A stretch of 64,000 nucleotides of DNA from Streptomyces sp. H39-S7. Lineage in GTDB: Bacteria > Actinomycetota > Actinomycetes > Streptomycetales > Streptomycetaceae. The DNA is taken from positions 1-64,000 of the forward strand of contig NZ_JAPVLU010000047.1 in assembly GCF_027158205.1 (NCBI RefSeq). The letters run 5' to 3'. The notes under the pieces were generated by a model, which worked only from the letters and a program-made list of their open reading frames with translations, did not search any database and was not told where the DNA came from. This document shows, piece after piece, positions 8,331 to 16,689 of this stretch (the first letter of the stretch is position 1; the number at the start of each line of letters is the position of its first letter). The translations under genes and the position numbers were made by a program.

Positions 8331-9167
8331 TCACCGGGGACGTTTGCGCTCGTACAACCCCTGCCCCGCCAGAGCTCCCGCATAGATGACGAATCCGATG
8401 CCTATCAGCCAGGACTGAACGATCAGCACGGTTCCGATGGGTCCGTAGGAGGTCGCGCTGCTGGCGATCAGCGGCGAGAAGACGGTGATGGAGAAGAACC
8501 GGAGCCCGACGAGGCCGGCCACGGTCAGCAGCGCGCCGGGCAGCAGGAGCCACCGGCCGACGCGGCCGCAGAGCAGGAAGTGCTGGATCCACCAGAAGAA
8601 CGCCACGCCCCCGCTTCCCGTCACCACGATGCGGATGAGGGGCTGCAGCGGCGTGCCCTCCTGAACGTGGTCGGAGTACTCGGCGGTCAGCAGGTAGCCG
8701 ACCAGGACCGCGAGTGCCAGCGCCCGCCGCAAGGTGGCGTGCCAGGGCGCGGACGGCAGGTCCCAGATGCGTTCGTAGGTGGTCTGGATCGCGGCGATGA
8801 ACGACAGCCCGAAGACCGCCAGGGACGCCAGGCTGAGCGCGGTCGTGGTACTCAGCACCCGTGCCGGCGAGCTGAACAGGCTCTCCACCGCCTGCGCGGA
8901 ACTGCCCCGCACCCCGAGCGCGTCCCGCACCCACGCCACGAACCCCTGGCCGTTGTGGCCCAGTGCCGCCGCCACGACGATCAGCAGCGGGATCAGTGTC
9001 ACCAGACCGAGTGCGGCGAAGCCCATCGACCGCTGCATCAGCTCTATCTCGACACCCCGCCGCCAGATGCGGCGTGCCACCCGCGCAGGCTTCGGACCCC
9101 GGTCGGGCGGGCGACCGTCCGAGCCGGAGTGCACCGAGCGGCGGGTTTCGGGGGGCTCCGGACCCAT
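8331..9167 (-). CDS. YihY/BrkB-family membrane protein
   Basis: The 278-residue protein has about six transmembrane helices arranged as in YihY/virulence factor BrkB proteins, with helix 1 at about residues 48-70 (GFAALGLVTLIPLLIVVAAA), the FIAAIQTTYERIWDLPSAPW loop after helix 2, and a last pair ending in GIGFVIYAGALAGQGLYERK. The family is called ribonuclease BN in old databases, but it is an inner-membrane protein of poorly known, perhaps transport or lipid-related, role. A second, more typical paralogue is at 23219-24172. It starts 151 bases from the divergent LacI-type gene. Confidence 0.8.
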   Translation of the reverse strand: MGPEPPETRRSVHSGSDGRPPDRGPKPARVARRIWRRGVEIELMQRSMGFAALGLVTLIPLLIVVAAALGHNGQGFVAWVRDALGVRGSSAQAVESLFSSPARVLSTTTALSLASLAVFGLSFIAAIQTTYERIWDLPSAPWHATLRRALALAVLVGYLLTAEYSDHVQEGTPLQPLIRIVVTGSGGVAFFWWIQHFLLCGRVGRWLLLPGALLTVAGLVGLRFFSITVFSPLIASSATSYGPIGTVLIVQSWLIGIGFVIYAGALAGQGLYERKRPR

Positions 9168-9244
9168 GGAGGTCTGCTACCCCGTCCCCGCACGTGTGCA
9201 CGCGACAACGGCCGGGTGCACGAGCGGAGCTCGATGGGAGCTCC

Positions 9245-9281
9245 TTGCTTCGCAAAGAAAGTTACTTTCTTGCGTCAGTGA
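9245..9281. promoter_or_regulatory. operator cluster upstream of the LacI-type regulator
   Basis: Three elements sit side by side. TTGCTTCGCAA (9245-9255) is an inverted repeat with a 3-base centre. GAAAGTTACTTTC (9257-9269) is a perfect 13-base palindrome. CTTGCGTCAGTGA (9269-9281) follows. A 13-base sequence, TTCTTGCGTCAGT (9267-9279), recurs exactly at 10547-10559 before the sugar-importer gene, which suggests that the regulator at 9319 binds both. CTTGCG-type heptamers resemble the CTTGCAG repeats known at MalR-controlled promoters in Streptomyces. Confidence 0.6.
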
Positions 9282-9318
9282 TCTCCATTTTTGCGGAGGC
9301 TGCTGTAGCTTCGACTCT

Positions 9319-10338
9319 GTGACGAAACGACTTTCCCAAATAGCCGGGTTCGCGGGAGTCAGCGAAGCGACGGTCAGCCGGGTGCTGAACGGCAGCCCCG
9401 ATGTGGCGCAGGGGACGCGGGACTCGGTGCTGACCGCGCTCGACGTCTTCGGGTTCGAAAGGCCGGCCAGGCTGCGCAGGGATCGGGCCCCGCTGATCGG
9501 GCTCGTCGTCCCTGACCTGCAGAATCCCATTTTTCCCGCCTTCACCGAGGCGTTGGCCGGGGCGCTCAACAAGCGGGGGCTGATCCCGGTGCTGTGTACC
9601 CGGACCGCGGACGGGGTCTCGGAGGCGCACTACATCCAGATGCTGCTGGAGCAGAACATCGGCGGCATCATCTTCGTCGGGGCCAGTTACGCGGACGCGG
9701 GCCCGGAGCACGGGCGGGAGTTGAAGGAGCGCCAGGTCCCCATCGTGCTGATCAACGCGGCGGACGAGAACCTGGGCGTCCCCCAGGTGTGCGTCGACGA
9801 CTCGGTGGCGGCCCAGCAGGCACTGGTGCACCTGGCCGGGTTGGGCCACGAGCGGATCGGACTGATCCTCGGGCCGGTCGGGCATGTGCCGTCCGCGCGC
9901 AAACTCGCAGGTTACTCGGCCTATTGGGCGTCGCAAGGGAAGGGGCCCGAGTACTGGCGCCCGCTGGTGACGCACGCGATGTTCGCCATGGAGGGCGGGG
10001 CGATGGCGCTGCCCAGGCTGCTGGCCGAGGGGGCCACCGCGGTGGTGTGCGCGAGCGACGCCCTCGCGCTGGGCGCGATCAGGGCCGCCCGCCGGCAGGG
10101 CCTGCGCGTACCCCAGGACCTGTCGGTCGTCGGCTTCGACGACTCGCTCTACATGGTGGCCACGGATCCACCGCTGACCACGGCCCGCCAGCCGGTCCAG
10201 GCGATGGCCGCCGCGGCGATCGCCGCCCTGATCTCGCAGGTGGACGGGCATGCCACGATCGATGAACTGATGCTGTTCGAACCGGAGCTGATCGTGCGCG
10301 GCTCGACGATGATGCGCAGGGCGCCCGATCGGCCCTGA
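9319..10338 (+). CDS. LacI-family transcriptional regulator of an alpha-glucan locus
   Basis: The 339-residue protein has the N-terminal LacI helix-turn-helix (LSQIAGFAGVSEATVSRVLN, residues 5-24) and hinge, then a periplasmic-binding-protein-like sensor core starting at APLIGLVVPDLQNPIFPAFT, with the family motifs VVCASDALALGAIRAARRQG and LSVVGFDDS. It should repress transport and hydrolase genes until a sugar, probably a glucan oligosaccharide, binds. GTG 9319 is chosen because the HTH begins immediately after it. It follows a -10-like TAGCTT (9306-9311) by 7 bases with no Shine-Dalgarno, so the mRNA may be leaderless. It is followed by a strong terminator and the importer operon, and is probably autoregulated through the 9245-9281 sites. 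Confidence 0.85.
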   Translation: MTKRLSQIAGFAGVSEATVSRVLNGSPDVAQGTRDSVLTALDVFGFERPARLRRDRAPLIGLVVPDLQNPIFPAFTEALAGALNKRGLIPVLCTRTADGVSEAHYIQMLLEQNIGGIIFVGASYADAGPEHGRELKERQVPIVLINAADENLGVPQVCVDDSVAAQQALVHLAGLGHERIGLILGPVGHVPSARKLAGYSAYWASQGKGPEYWRPLVTHAMFAMEGGAMALPRLLAEGATAVVCASDALALGAIRAARRQGLRVPQDLSVVGFDDSLYMVATDPPLTTARQPVQAMAAAAIAALISQVDGHATIDELMLFEPELIVRGSTMMRRAPDRP

Positions 10339-10379
10339 GCTGCGGTTTCCCGGCTCCCTGCGGTAGGGGGGCGGGTGTG

Positions 10380-10425
10380 AGGGCGGGGTGCCCCCGGTCT
10401 GCCAGGGCCGGTGGCACCCCGCCCT
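10380..10425 (+). terminator. intrinsic terminator after the LacI-type gene
   Basis: AGGGCGGGGTGCC (10380-10392) pairs perfectly with GGCACCCCGCCCT (10413-10425), a 13-bp stem followed by TTTC. It separates the regulator transcript from the importer operon. Confidence 0.75.
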
Positions 10426-10546
10426 TTCGCGTGCCGCCGCGGCGGCTTCCGGCGCCGGACCCCCGACCGTGGTCGTCGACCGCCGGGGGCCGTACCGAAT
10501 CCCTTAGGGCGCACCGGTGTTACGCCTTCGGATCTCGTTGATGAAG

Positions 10547-10592
10547 TTCTTGCGTCAGTTCATTGACATCTTGCAAGCCCGACTTCTACTGT
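10547..10592 (+). promoter_or_regulatory. promoter and operators of the sugar-importer operon
   Basis: A likely promoter is TTGACA (10563-10568) with TACTGT (10587-10592), 18 bases apart. TTCTTGCGTCAGT, identical to the site before the LacI-type gene, occupies 10547-10559 just upstream of the -35. The palindrome CTTGCAAG (10570-10577) lies in the spacer, where a bound repressor would block RNA polymerase. The rest of 10426-10710 contains no gene. Confidence 0.6.
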
Positions 10593-10636
10593 CAGCGCCA
10601 ACGCACAGCGCCCAGACGCGAATCCTCCTCCCCGTT

Positions 10637-10653
10637 ACGCAAGTCGACGCAAG
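10637..10653 (+). promoter_or_regulatory. tandem ACGCAAG operator repeats
   Basis: ACGCAAG occurs at 10637-10643 and 10647-10653, 10 bases (one helical turn) apart. It is the exact reverse complement of the CTTGCGT core found at 9269 and 10549. The sites lie in the leader about 60 bases before the importer start and probably bind the same LacI-type regulator, as roadblock or cooperative sites. Confidence 0.5.
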
Positions 10654-10710
10654 CCCGTATTCGTCATCCGGGCCCAGGTCCGCCGCCGCTCTCCAGGAAG
10701 GCCCCATCCC

Positions 10711-12075
10711 ATGGCCGGCTTCAGAACCCACCGCACCGTCTGTCTCACCGCACTCGCCACCGCACTGGTCCTCAGCGTCACCGCGTGCGGGGGGAGTTCG
10801 TCCAGCTCCGGTGGCGCCGACAAGAACGGTGTGGTGACGATCAGCGTCAACGGCCTGCCGCCGGCGACCCAGACCGTCGACCGCAAGAACTTCGAGGACG
10901 ACGTCAGGGAGTTCGAGGCGAGCCACCCGAAGATCAGGATCGACGCCCACGAAGGACTGATGGACCCGACGACGTTCGCGGCCCGGCTGGCCGGCGGTCA
11001 GTTGGAGGACGTGTACTACGTCTACTTCACCGATCCCGCCGGGCTGATCCAGCGCCGCCAGGCGGCGGACATCACCGCCCAGCTCAAGGACTTCCCGGGA
11101 CTGAAGGACATCCGTCCCTCGCTGCAGAACGTCTTCAAGGACGGCAGCGGCAAGGTGTACGGCCTGCCGACCGGCAACTACTCCCTCGGCCTGGTCTACA
11201 ACCGGGCGCTGTTCGCCAAGGCCGGCCTGGACCCGGACAAGCCCCCGGCCACGTGGGAAGAGGTCCGCACCGCCGCCCGGAAGATCAGCGCGCTCGGAAA
11301 CGGCATCGTCGGCTACGCCGACTACAGCAAGAACAACCAGGGCGGCTGGCACCTCACCTCGTGGATCTACTCCATGGGCGGTGACGTCGCCACCAAGGAC
11401 GGCAGCGCCTGGAAGGCCGCCTTCAACAGCGACGCGGGCCGCAAGGCCCTGCAGACCCTGCACGACATGCGCTGGACGGATCAGAGCATGGGCACCCGGC
11501 AGCTGCTGGAGATCCCCGACGTCCAGAAGATGATGGGCGCCGACAAGCTCGGGATGTACATGGCGGGGCCCGACAACATACCCACCATCGTCAAGCAGTT
11601 CGAGCGCAAGTACGCCGACTACGGTCTGGCCGCCCTGCCCGGTACCGCGACCCTCGGCGGCGGTGACGGCTTCATGTTCAACCCGAAGGACACCCCGGAG
11701 AAGATCAAGGCCGGCCTCACCTGGATCCAGTGGAAGTACCTCACCCCGGAGCGCGAGGAGGCCATCACCAAGAAGTCGGCCGGCAAGGACATCCCGATCG
11801 GACTGCCGCAGCCGAACCTGTGGGACGGGGCGGGCCAGGCCAAGGTCGACGCCGCCCACCTGAAGTACGCCAACGTGCCGCAGAAGAACTACCAGCCGTT
11901 CGTCGACCGCAGCGACTCCGTCGAGGTGAAGGTCGAACCGCCGAACGCCCAGCAGATCTACACCGTGCTCGACGGGGTCATGCAGGCCGTCCTGACCAAG
12001 AAGGACGCCGACATCGGCCGGCTCCTCAGCGATGCGGAGAAGAAGGTCAACGTCATCCTGGCCACCGCCAAGTGA
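10711..12075 (+). CDS. sugar ABC transporter, extracellular solute-binding lipoprotein
   Basis: The 454-residue protein has a lipoprotein signal peptide ending in SVTAC, so Cys26 should be lipidated, followed by a Ser/Gly-rich tether. The mature part is a family-1 (MalE-like) oligosaccharide-binding protein: VTISVNGLPPATQTVDRKNF, VYGLPTGNYSLGLVYNRALF and WEEVRTAARKISALG are typical. It captures an oligosaccharide outside the membrane for the two permeases that follow. The first permease gene overlaps its stop by four bases (GTGA). The ligand is inferred from the adjacent GH87 and GH13 enzymes to be alpha-1,3-glucan oligosaccharides or related alpha-glucosides. Confidence 0.85.
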   Translation: MAGFRTHRTVCLTALATALVLSVTACGGSSSSSGGADKNGVVTISVNGLPPATQTVDRKNFEDDVREFEASHPKIRIDAHEGLMDPTTFAARLAGGQLEDVYYVYFTDPAGLIQRRQAADITAQLKDFPGLKDIRPSLQNVFKDGSGKVYGLPTGNYSLGLVYNRALFAKAGLDPDKPPATWEEVRTAARKISALGNGIVGYADYSKNNQGGWHLTSWIYSMGGDVATKDGSAWKAAFNSDAGRKALQTLHDMRWTDQSMGTRQLLEIPDVQKMMGADKLGMYMAGPDNIPTIVKQFERKYADYGLAALPGTATLGGGDGFMFNPKDTPEKIKAGLTWIQWKYLTPEREEAITKKSAGKDIPIGLPQPNLWDGAGQAKVDAAHLKYANVPQKNYQPFVDRSDSVEVKVEPPNAQQIYTVLDGVMQAVLTKKDADIGRLLSDAEKKVNVILATAK

Positions 12076-13046
12076 CGACCGGATCGCTGACCGCCTCCAG
12101 CAGCCCGCCCGGCGCCCCCGAGGCGGCCGGCGCCCCGGAAACCCGTGCGGCACGCCGGGCGCGCCCCTCGAGGGAGCGGCTGCGCCGCGGCATCCGCGAC
12201 AACCTGGTGGCGTACCTCTTCCTGACGGCCGGAGTGCTCTGCTTCGCGGTGTTCTCCTGGTACCCGATCGTGCGCGGGGTGCTGCTCAGCTTCCAGCAGG
12301 TCAACTTCGCCGAGCCGGCGCGGTGGGTCGGGCTGGACAACTACCAGCGGCTCTTCGACGACCCGCTGTTCCTGACCGCCTGGCGCAACACCTTCTGGTT
12401 CAGCCTGCTGGCCCTGGTCTTCGGGTTCGCCGCCCCGCTCGCGACCGCCGTGGTGCTCAACGAACTGCGGCACGGCCGGGCCTTCCTGCGGATGACGGTC
12501 TACCTGCCGGTCATGCTCCCGCCGATCGTCACCATGCTGCTGTGGCGGTGGTTCTACGATCCGGGACCGGGGCTGTTCAACAACGTGCTCCAGGTCGCGC
12601 ACCTGCCGGCCCAGCAGTGGCTGGAGTCGGAGAACCTGTCGATGATCTCGCTGGTCCTGGTCTCCACCTGGGCCAACATGGGCACCACCACGCTCATCTA
12701 CCTCGCCGCTCTCGGCGGGATCCCCGGTGAGCTGTACGAGGCGGCCGAACTCGACGGCGCGTCCATCCGGCAGCGCATGTGGCACGTCACCCTGCCGCAG
12801 TTGCGCTTCATCCTGATGATCACCCTGCTGCTGCAGATGATCGGCACCATGCAGGTGTTCGTCGAGCCGTTCGTCCTCACCGGAGGCGGCCCGAACGACG
12901 CCACGGTGACCGTGCTCCTCCTGCTCTACCGCTACGCGTTCGTCTACAACGACTTCGGTCTCGCCAGCGCCATGAGCACGGTGCTCTTCGTCGTGCTGGG
13001 GCTCTTCGCCGGCGTGTACCTGCGCCTGACCCGGACCAAGGGCTGA
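12072..13046 (+). CDS. sugar ABC transporter permease, MalF type
   Basis: A 324-residue CUT1 permease with a basic, Pro/Ala-rich cytoplasmic N-terminus and six helices (first at about residues 43-65, VAYLFLTAGVLCFAVFSWYP). The EAA loop that docks the ATPase is YEAAELDGASIRQRMWHVTL followed by PQLRFI. It starts at GTG 12072, overlapping the TGA of the binding-protein gene, so translation is coupled. The locus lacks an ATPase gene; in streptomycetes the shared ATPase MsiK commonly energises such importers, which is inference here. Confidence 0.88.
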   Translation: MTTGSLTASSSPPGAPEAAGAPETRAARRARPSRERLRRGIRDNLVAYLFLTAGVLCFAVFSWYPIVRGVLLSFQQVNFAEPARWVGLDNYQRLFDDPLFLTAWRNTFWFSLLALVFGFAAPLATAVVLNELRHGRAFLRMTVYLPVMLPPIVTMLLWRWFYDPGPGLFNNVLQVAHLPAQQWLESENLSMISLVLVSTWANMGTTTLIYLAALGGIPGELYEAAELDGASIRQRMWHVTLPQLRFILMITLLLQMIGTMQVFVEPFVLTGGGPNDATVTVLLLLYRYAFVYNDFGLASAMSTVLFVVLGLFAGVYLRLTRTKG

Positions 13047-13058
13047 GAGGAACCCGCC

Positions 13059-13946
13059 ATGGCCGCCGAGACCCCCGTCCGCACGCTCATCGCGCCGACC
13101 GAGATGAACCGCCGCACCGGCAGGTTCCTCTACCGCTTCGTCCTGGTGGCGACCCTGCTGAGCTTCACCGCCGCCTTCGTCTTCCCGCTGTACTGGATGG
13201 CGTCGGGAGCGGTGAAGTCCTCCTCGGAACTCGCCGCGCCCGAGCCGTCCCTGCTGCCGCACTCCTGGCACCCGGAGAGCTACTCCCAGGCCTGGTCGTC
13301 GGTGGGCCTCGGGCACTACTTCCTGAACACGCTGGCCCTCGCGGCCGGCGCGTGGGCCTCCCAACTGGTGGTGGACGTCGCCGCCGCGTACTCCCTGTCC
13401 AAACTCCGGCCGGTGCTCGGCAACGTGGTCCTCGGCATGATGCTGGCCACCTTGATGCTGCCGGTCTCCGCGCTGCTCGTGCCGACGTACCTGACGGCGG
13501 TCGACGTACCGCTGATCCACGTCAACCTGATCAACACGCCGTTCGCGGTGTGGCTGCCGTCCGCCGCGAACGCGTTCAACATCTTCATCCTCAAACGGTT
13601 CTTCGACCAGATCCCCGGTGAACTCCTCGACTCCGCGCGCATCGACGGCGCGGGCACCGTACGAGTCCTGGTCTCCGTGGTGCTGCCGCTGTCGCGGCCG
13701 GTGCTCGCGGTGGTGTCGATCTTCGCGGTGGTCGGGGTCTGGAAGGACTTCCTCTGGCCGATGCTCGTGCTGCCCGACCCGTCGAAGCAGCCGATCACCG
13801 TCGCGCTGAACCGGCTCTCCGCGGACATGCCGGCCAACCAACTACTGGCCGGGATGGTGATGGCCAGCATCCCCCTGCTCGTCCTGTTCCTCATCTTCCA
13901 GCGGAGCATCATCTCCGGCCTGACCGCCGGAAGCCTCAAGGGCTGA
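13059..13946 (+). CDS. sugar ABC transporter permease, MalG type
   Basis: This 295-residue partner permease has six helices, the first at about residues 27-48 (FVLVATLLSFTAAFVFPLYW), and the EAA loop PGELLDSARIDGAGTVRVLV. It begins 12 bases after the MalF-type gene, behind a GAGAGG ribosome site. With the preceding gene it forms the membrane channel of a CUT1 importer. The 80 bases downstream lead straight into the GH87 gene without a strong hairpin, so read-through is possible. Confidence 0.88.
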   Translation: MAAETPVRTLIAPTEMNRRTGRFLYRFVLVATLLSFTAAFVFPLYWMASGAVKSSSELAAPEPSLLPHSWHPESYSQAWSSVGLGHYFLNTLALAAGAWASQLVVDVAAAYSLSKLRPVLGNVVLGMMLATLMLPVSALLVPTYLTAVDVPLIHVNLINTPFAVWLPSAANAFNIFILKRFFDQIPGELLDSARIDGAGTVRVLVSVVLPLSRPVLAVVSIFAVVGVWKDFLWPMLVLPDPSKQPITVALNRLSADMPANQLLAGMVMASIPLLVLFLIFQRSIISGLTAGSLKG

Positions 13947-14026
13947 CCCCGCGGGCTTCCGCCGGCACACCTCCCCCCAACAAGCGGGACCACTCGGCGA
14001 CGGTGGTGCCGCGGAAGGACTTCTCC

Positions 14027-16576
14027 GTGTCATCAGGACCCAGAACCCCCACCCGGAGCGCCAAAGTGGCGCTGCCCGTCCTCCTCACCATGCTGAGCGC
14101 CCTGGCGCTGTGGAACGTGACGCCCTCCGCCAACGCCGCCACCAACGCCTTCGAGGCGGAGTCGGCGGTGCTGTCCGGCGGTGCGGCGGCGGCGTCCGAC
14201 CACAGCGGCTACACCGGCAGCGGTTTCGCCGGCGGGTACACCGACGGCAACAAGGGCGCGGCGTCCACCGCGTTCAAGGTGACGTCCACGGCGGCGGGCA
14301 GCGGCTCTGTCAAGATCCGCTACGCCAACGGCACCGGCGTGACGATGACGCTCAGTCTGTACGTCAACGGCACCAAGGTCCGCCAGGTGAGCCTGCCGGC
14401 GACCGCGAACTGGGACACCTGGGCCACCACCGACCAGGCCGTCACCTTCGCGGCGGGCGCCAACACCGTCGCGCTGACGTTCACCACCGCCGACAGTGGC
14501 AACATCAACCTCGACAACATCAACGCCACCACCCCGGACGGCTCCACCACGCCGCCCACCACACCCCCCACCACCCCGCCCCCCGCCGGGACCCCGGCCT
14601 ACCAGGCCGAGAGCGCCTTCTTCTCCGGCGGCGCCACCGTCTCGACGAGCGCGGCCGGCTCCACCGGCGCCGGCTACCTCACCGGCTTCTCCACCGCCGG
14701 TGCCCGCGCGGTCTTCGCGGTGAGCACCCCGGCCGCGGCCACTTACCCGGTCGCCCTGCGCTACCGCACCACGGGCAGTGCCGCCGCCACCGTCACGCTC
14801 ACCGCCAACGGGCTGAAGGTCCGGCAGATATCCCTGCCGGGCACCTCCGGCGGCTGGTCCGCGGCCTCCACCGACGCACCGCTGCGCAGCGGCCTCAACA
14901 CCGTGACACTGCGCACCGAGGCGGGCGACACCGGCGGCCCCGACCTCGACGGGATCACCGTCACCGGTTCGAGCGCGAACGCCGCCCGGGGCGCGACCGT
15001 CCCGTACACCAGCTACGAGGCGGAGGCCGGCACCACCAACGCGAGCACCCTCGGACCGGACCGCACCTATCTGACGGCCGCCTCCGAGGCGTCCGGCCGC
15101 AGGGCAGTGGTGCTGGACAGCACCGGTGAGTACGTCCAGTTCACACTGACCAAGCCGGCGAACGCCGTGACCCTGCGGTACTCGATCCCGGACAACGCGG
15201 CCGGCACCGGGGCGGCGGCGACGCTGAGCCTGTACGCCAACGGCACCAAGGCCCGCGACCTGAACCTGACCTCCAAGTACAGCTGGGTCTACGGCGCCTA
15301 CCCGTACACCAACGTCCCGTCGCAGGGATCCGCCCACCACTTCTACGACGAGACCCGCCAGCTCACCGCCACCTACCCGGCCGGCACCGTGCTGAAGTTC
15401 CAGAAGGACGCCGGCAACACCGCGGCCTCCTACACGCTGGACCTGGTGGAGACCGAGCAGGTCGCCGCCGACCGGACCATGCCCGCCACCGGCTTCGTCT
15501 CCGCGACCACCCTGGGCGCCACGGCCAACGACGGCAGTGACGACACCAACGCGCTGAACTCCGCGCTGGCGACGGCCAAGTCGCAGGGCAAGGGACTGTG
15601 GCTGCCGTCCGGCACCTTCAACATCTCCGGTCACGTCAACCTCACCGGCATCGCCCTGCACGGGGCCGGCGCATGGGCCACCGTCCTCCAGGGCAGCAAC
15701 GGCAAGGGCGGCCTGTTCGGTCAGGGCGGCACCAGCACCATCCAGGACCTGACGATCTCCGGCGACGCGTCCGTCCGGGACGACGCGGGCGGCGACACGG
15801 CGATCGAGGGCAACCTCGGCTCGGGATCGACCATCCAGGACGTCTGGATCGAGCACGCCAAGGTCGGACTGTGGATCGACGCCCCCACCGACGGCCTCTA
15901 CGCGGGCGGCCTGCGCATCCGCGACACCTTCGCCGACGGCGTCAACCTCCACAAGGGGACCGCCAACACCGAGGTCTGGAACAGCAGTGTCCGCAACACC
16001 GGTGACGACGGCCTGGCGATGTTCTCCGAAGCGCTCGCCGTCACCCGCTGCGCCTTCCGCTTCAACACCGTCCAGGCGCCGCTGCTCGCCAACACCGTCG
16101 GCGTCTACGGCGGCACCGGCAACCGGGTCGAGGACAACCTCCTCGCCGACACGGTGACCGGATCGGCCGGGATCGCGATCAGCACCCGCTTCGCCCCCGT
16201 CCCGTTCAGCGGCACCACCTCGGTGCAGCGCAACACGCTGCTGCGCACCGGCGGTTACGAGCCCAACTGGCAGAGCAAGTTCGGCGCCCTGTGGATCTAC
16301 GCGGACAGCTCCGACATCACCGCGCCGGTCCTGGTGCAGGACAACACCATTCTCGACAGCACCTACAGCGGTGTCCTGCTCTCGTACCAGAAGACCATCA
16401 CCAACCTGACGCTGAGGAACACCACGATCCAGAACACCGGCAACTACGGCCTGGAGATCATCTCCAACGGTTCCGGCACCTTCTCCGGAGTCACCGTGAC
16501 CGGTGCCGCCGCCGGTGGCCTGAGCCTCACCGGCACCTTCACCGTCAACCGGGGCGCCGGCAACAGCGGCTGGTGA
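14027..16576 (+). CDS. secreted GH87-type alpha-1,3-glucanase (mycodextranase/mutanase) with carbohydrate-binding modules
   Basis: The 849-residue protein begins with a Sec signal peptide (about residues 1-38, cut after SANA). Two CBM6/35-like jelly rolls follow (NAFEAESAVLSGG and PAYQAESAFFSGG), joined by a Thr/Pro linker. A third jelly-roll region (TSYEAEAGTTNAS onward) comes before a right-handed beta-helix from about residue 490. The catalytic pattern is visible: Asp637 (in ADGVN) and Asp660-Asp661 (in TGDDG) lie 23 and 24 residues apart, the same spacing as the three essential aspartates I recall for Bacillus GH87 alpha-1,3-glucanase. It should cleave alpha-1,3-linked glucan outside the cell. 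GTG 14027 has a GGAAGGA site; a GTG at 14003 would lengthen the signal. Confidence 0.82.
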   Translation: MSSGPRTPTRSAKVALPVLLTMLSALALWNVTPSANAATNAFEAESAVLSGGAAAASDHSGYTGSGFAGGYTDGNKGAASTAFKVTSTAAGSGSVKIRYANGTGVTMTLSLYVNGTKVRQVSLPATANWDTWATTDQAVTFAAGANTVALTFTTADSGNINLDNINATTPDGSTTPPTTPPTTPPPAGTPAYQAESAFFSGGATVSTSAAGSTGAGYLTGFSTAGARAVFAVSTPAAATYPVALRYRTTGSAAATVTLTANGLKVRQISLPGTSGGWSAASTDAPLRSGLNTVTLRTEAGDTGGPDLDGITVTGSSANAARGATVPYTSYEAEAGTTNASTLGPDRTYLTAASEASGRRAVVLDSTGEYVQFTLTKPANAVTLRYSIPDNAAGTGAAATLSLYANGTKARDLNLTSKYSWVYGAYPYTNVPSQGSAHHFYDETRQLTATYPAGTVLKFQKDAGNTAASYTLDLVETEQVAADRTMPATGFVSATTLGATANDGSDDTNALNSALATAKSQGKGLWLPSGTFNISGHVNLTGIALHGAGAWATVLQGSNGKGGLFGQGGTSTIQDLTISGDASVRDDAGGDTAIEGNLGSGSTIQDVWIEHAKVGLWIDAPTDGLYAGGLRIRDTFADGVNLHKGTANTEVWNSSVRNTGDDGLAMFSEALAVTRCAFRFNTVQAPLLANTVGVYGGTGNRVEDNLLADTVTGSAGIAISTRFAPVPFSGTTSVQRNTLLRTGGYEPNWQSKFGALWIYADSSDITAPVLVQDNTILDSTYSGVLLSYQKTITNLTLRNTTIQNTGNYGLEIISNGSGTFSGVTVTGAAAGGLSLTGTFTVNRGAGNSGW

Positions 16577-16591
16577 CCACCCCGGCCCACC

Positions 16592-16626
16592 CGGTCCGCC
16601 CCGCCGCACGCCGGCGGGGCGGACCG
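16592..16626 (+). terminator. strong hairpin after the GH87 gene
   Basis: CGGTCCGCCCCGCC (16592-16605) pairs perfectly with GGCGGGGCGGACCG (16613-16626) around a 7-base loop, giving a 14-bp stem, 16 bases after the stop. It may lower expression of the following GH13 gene relative to the secreted enzyme or stabilise the upstream mRNA. Confidence 0.65.
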
Positions 16627-16689
16627 CCCCTTCGCCAAGCCCCGGCCACCGGCCCCCGCTTCTCCACGAACCGTCAAGGAGACCCCTCC

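Noticed and set aside
14033-16609. Long minus-strand frame opposite the GH87 gene
   Set aside because: Antisense shadow of a well-supported enzyme, without domains.
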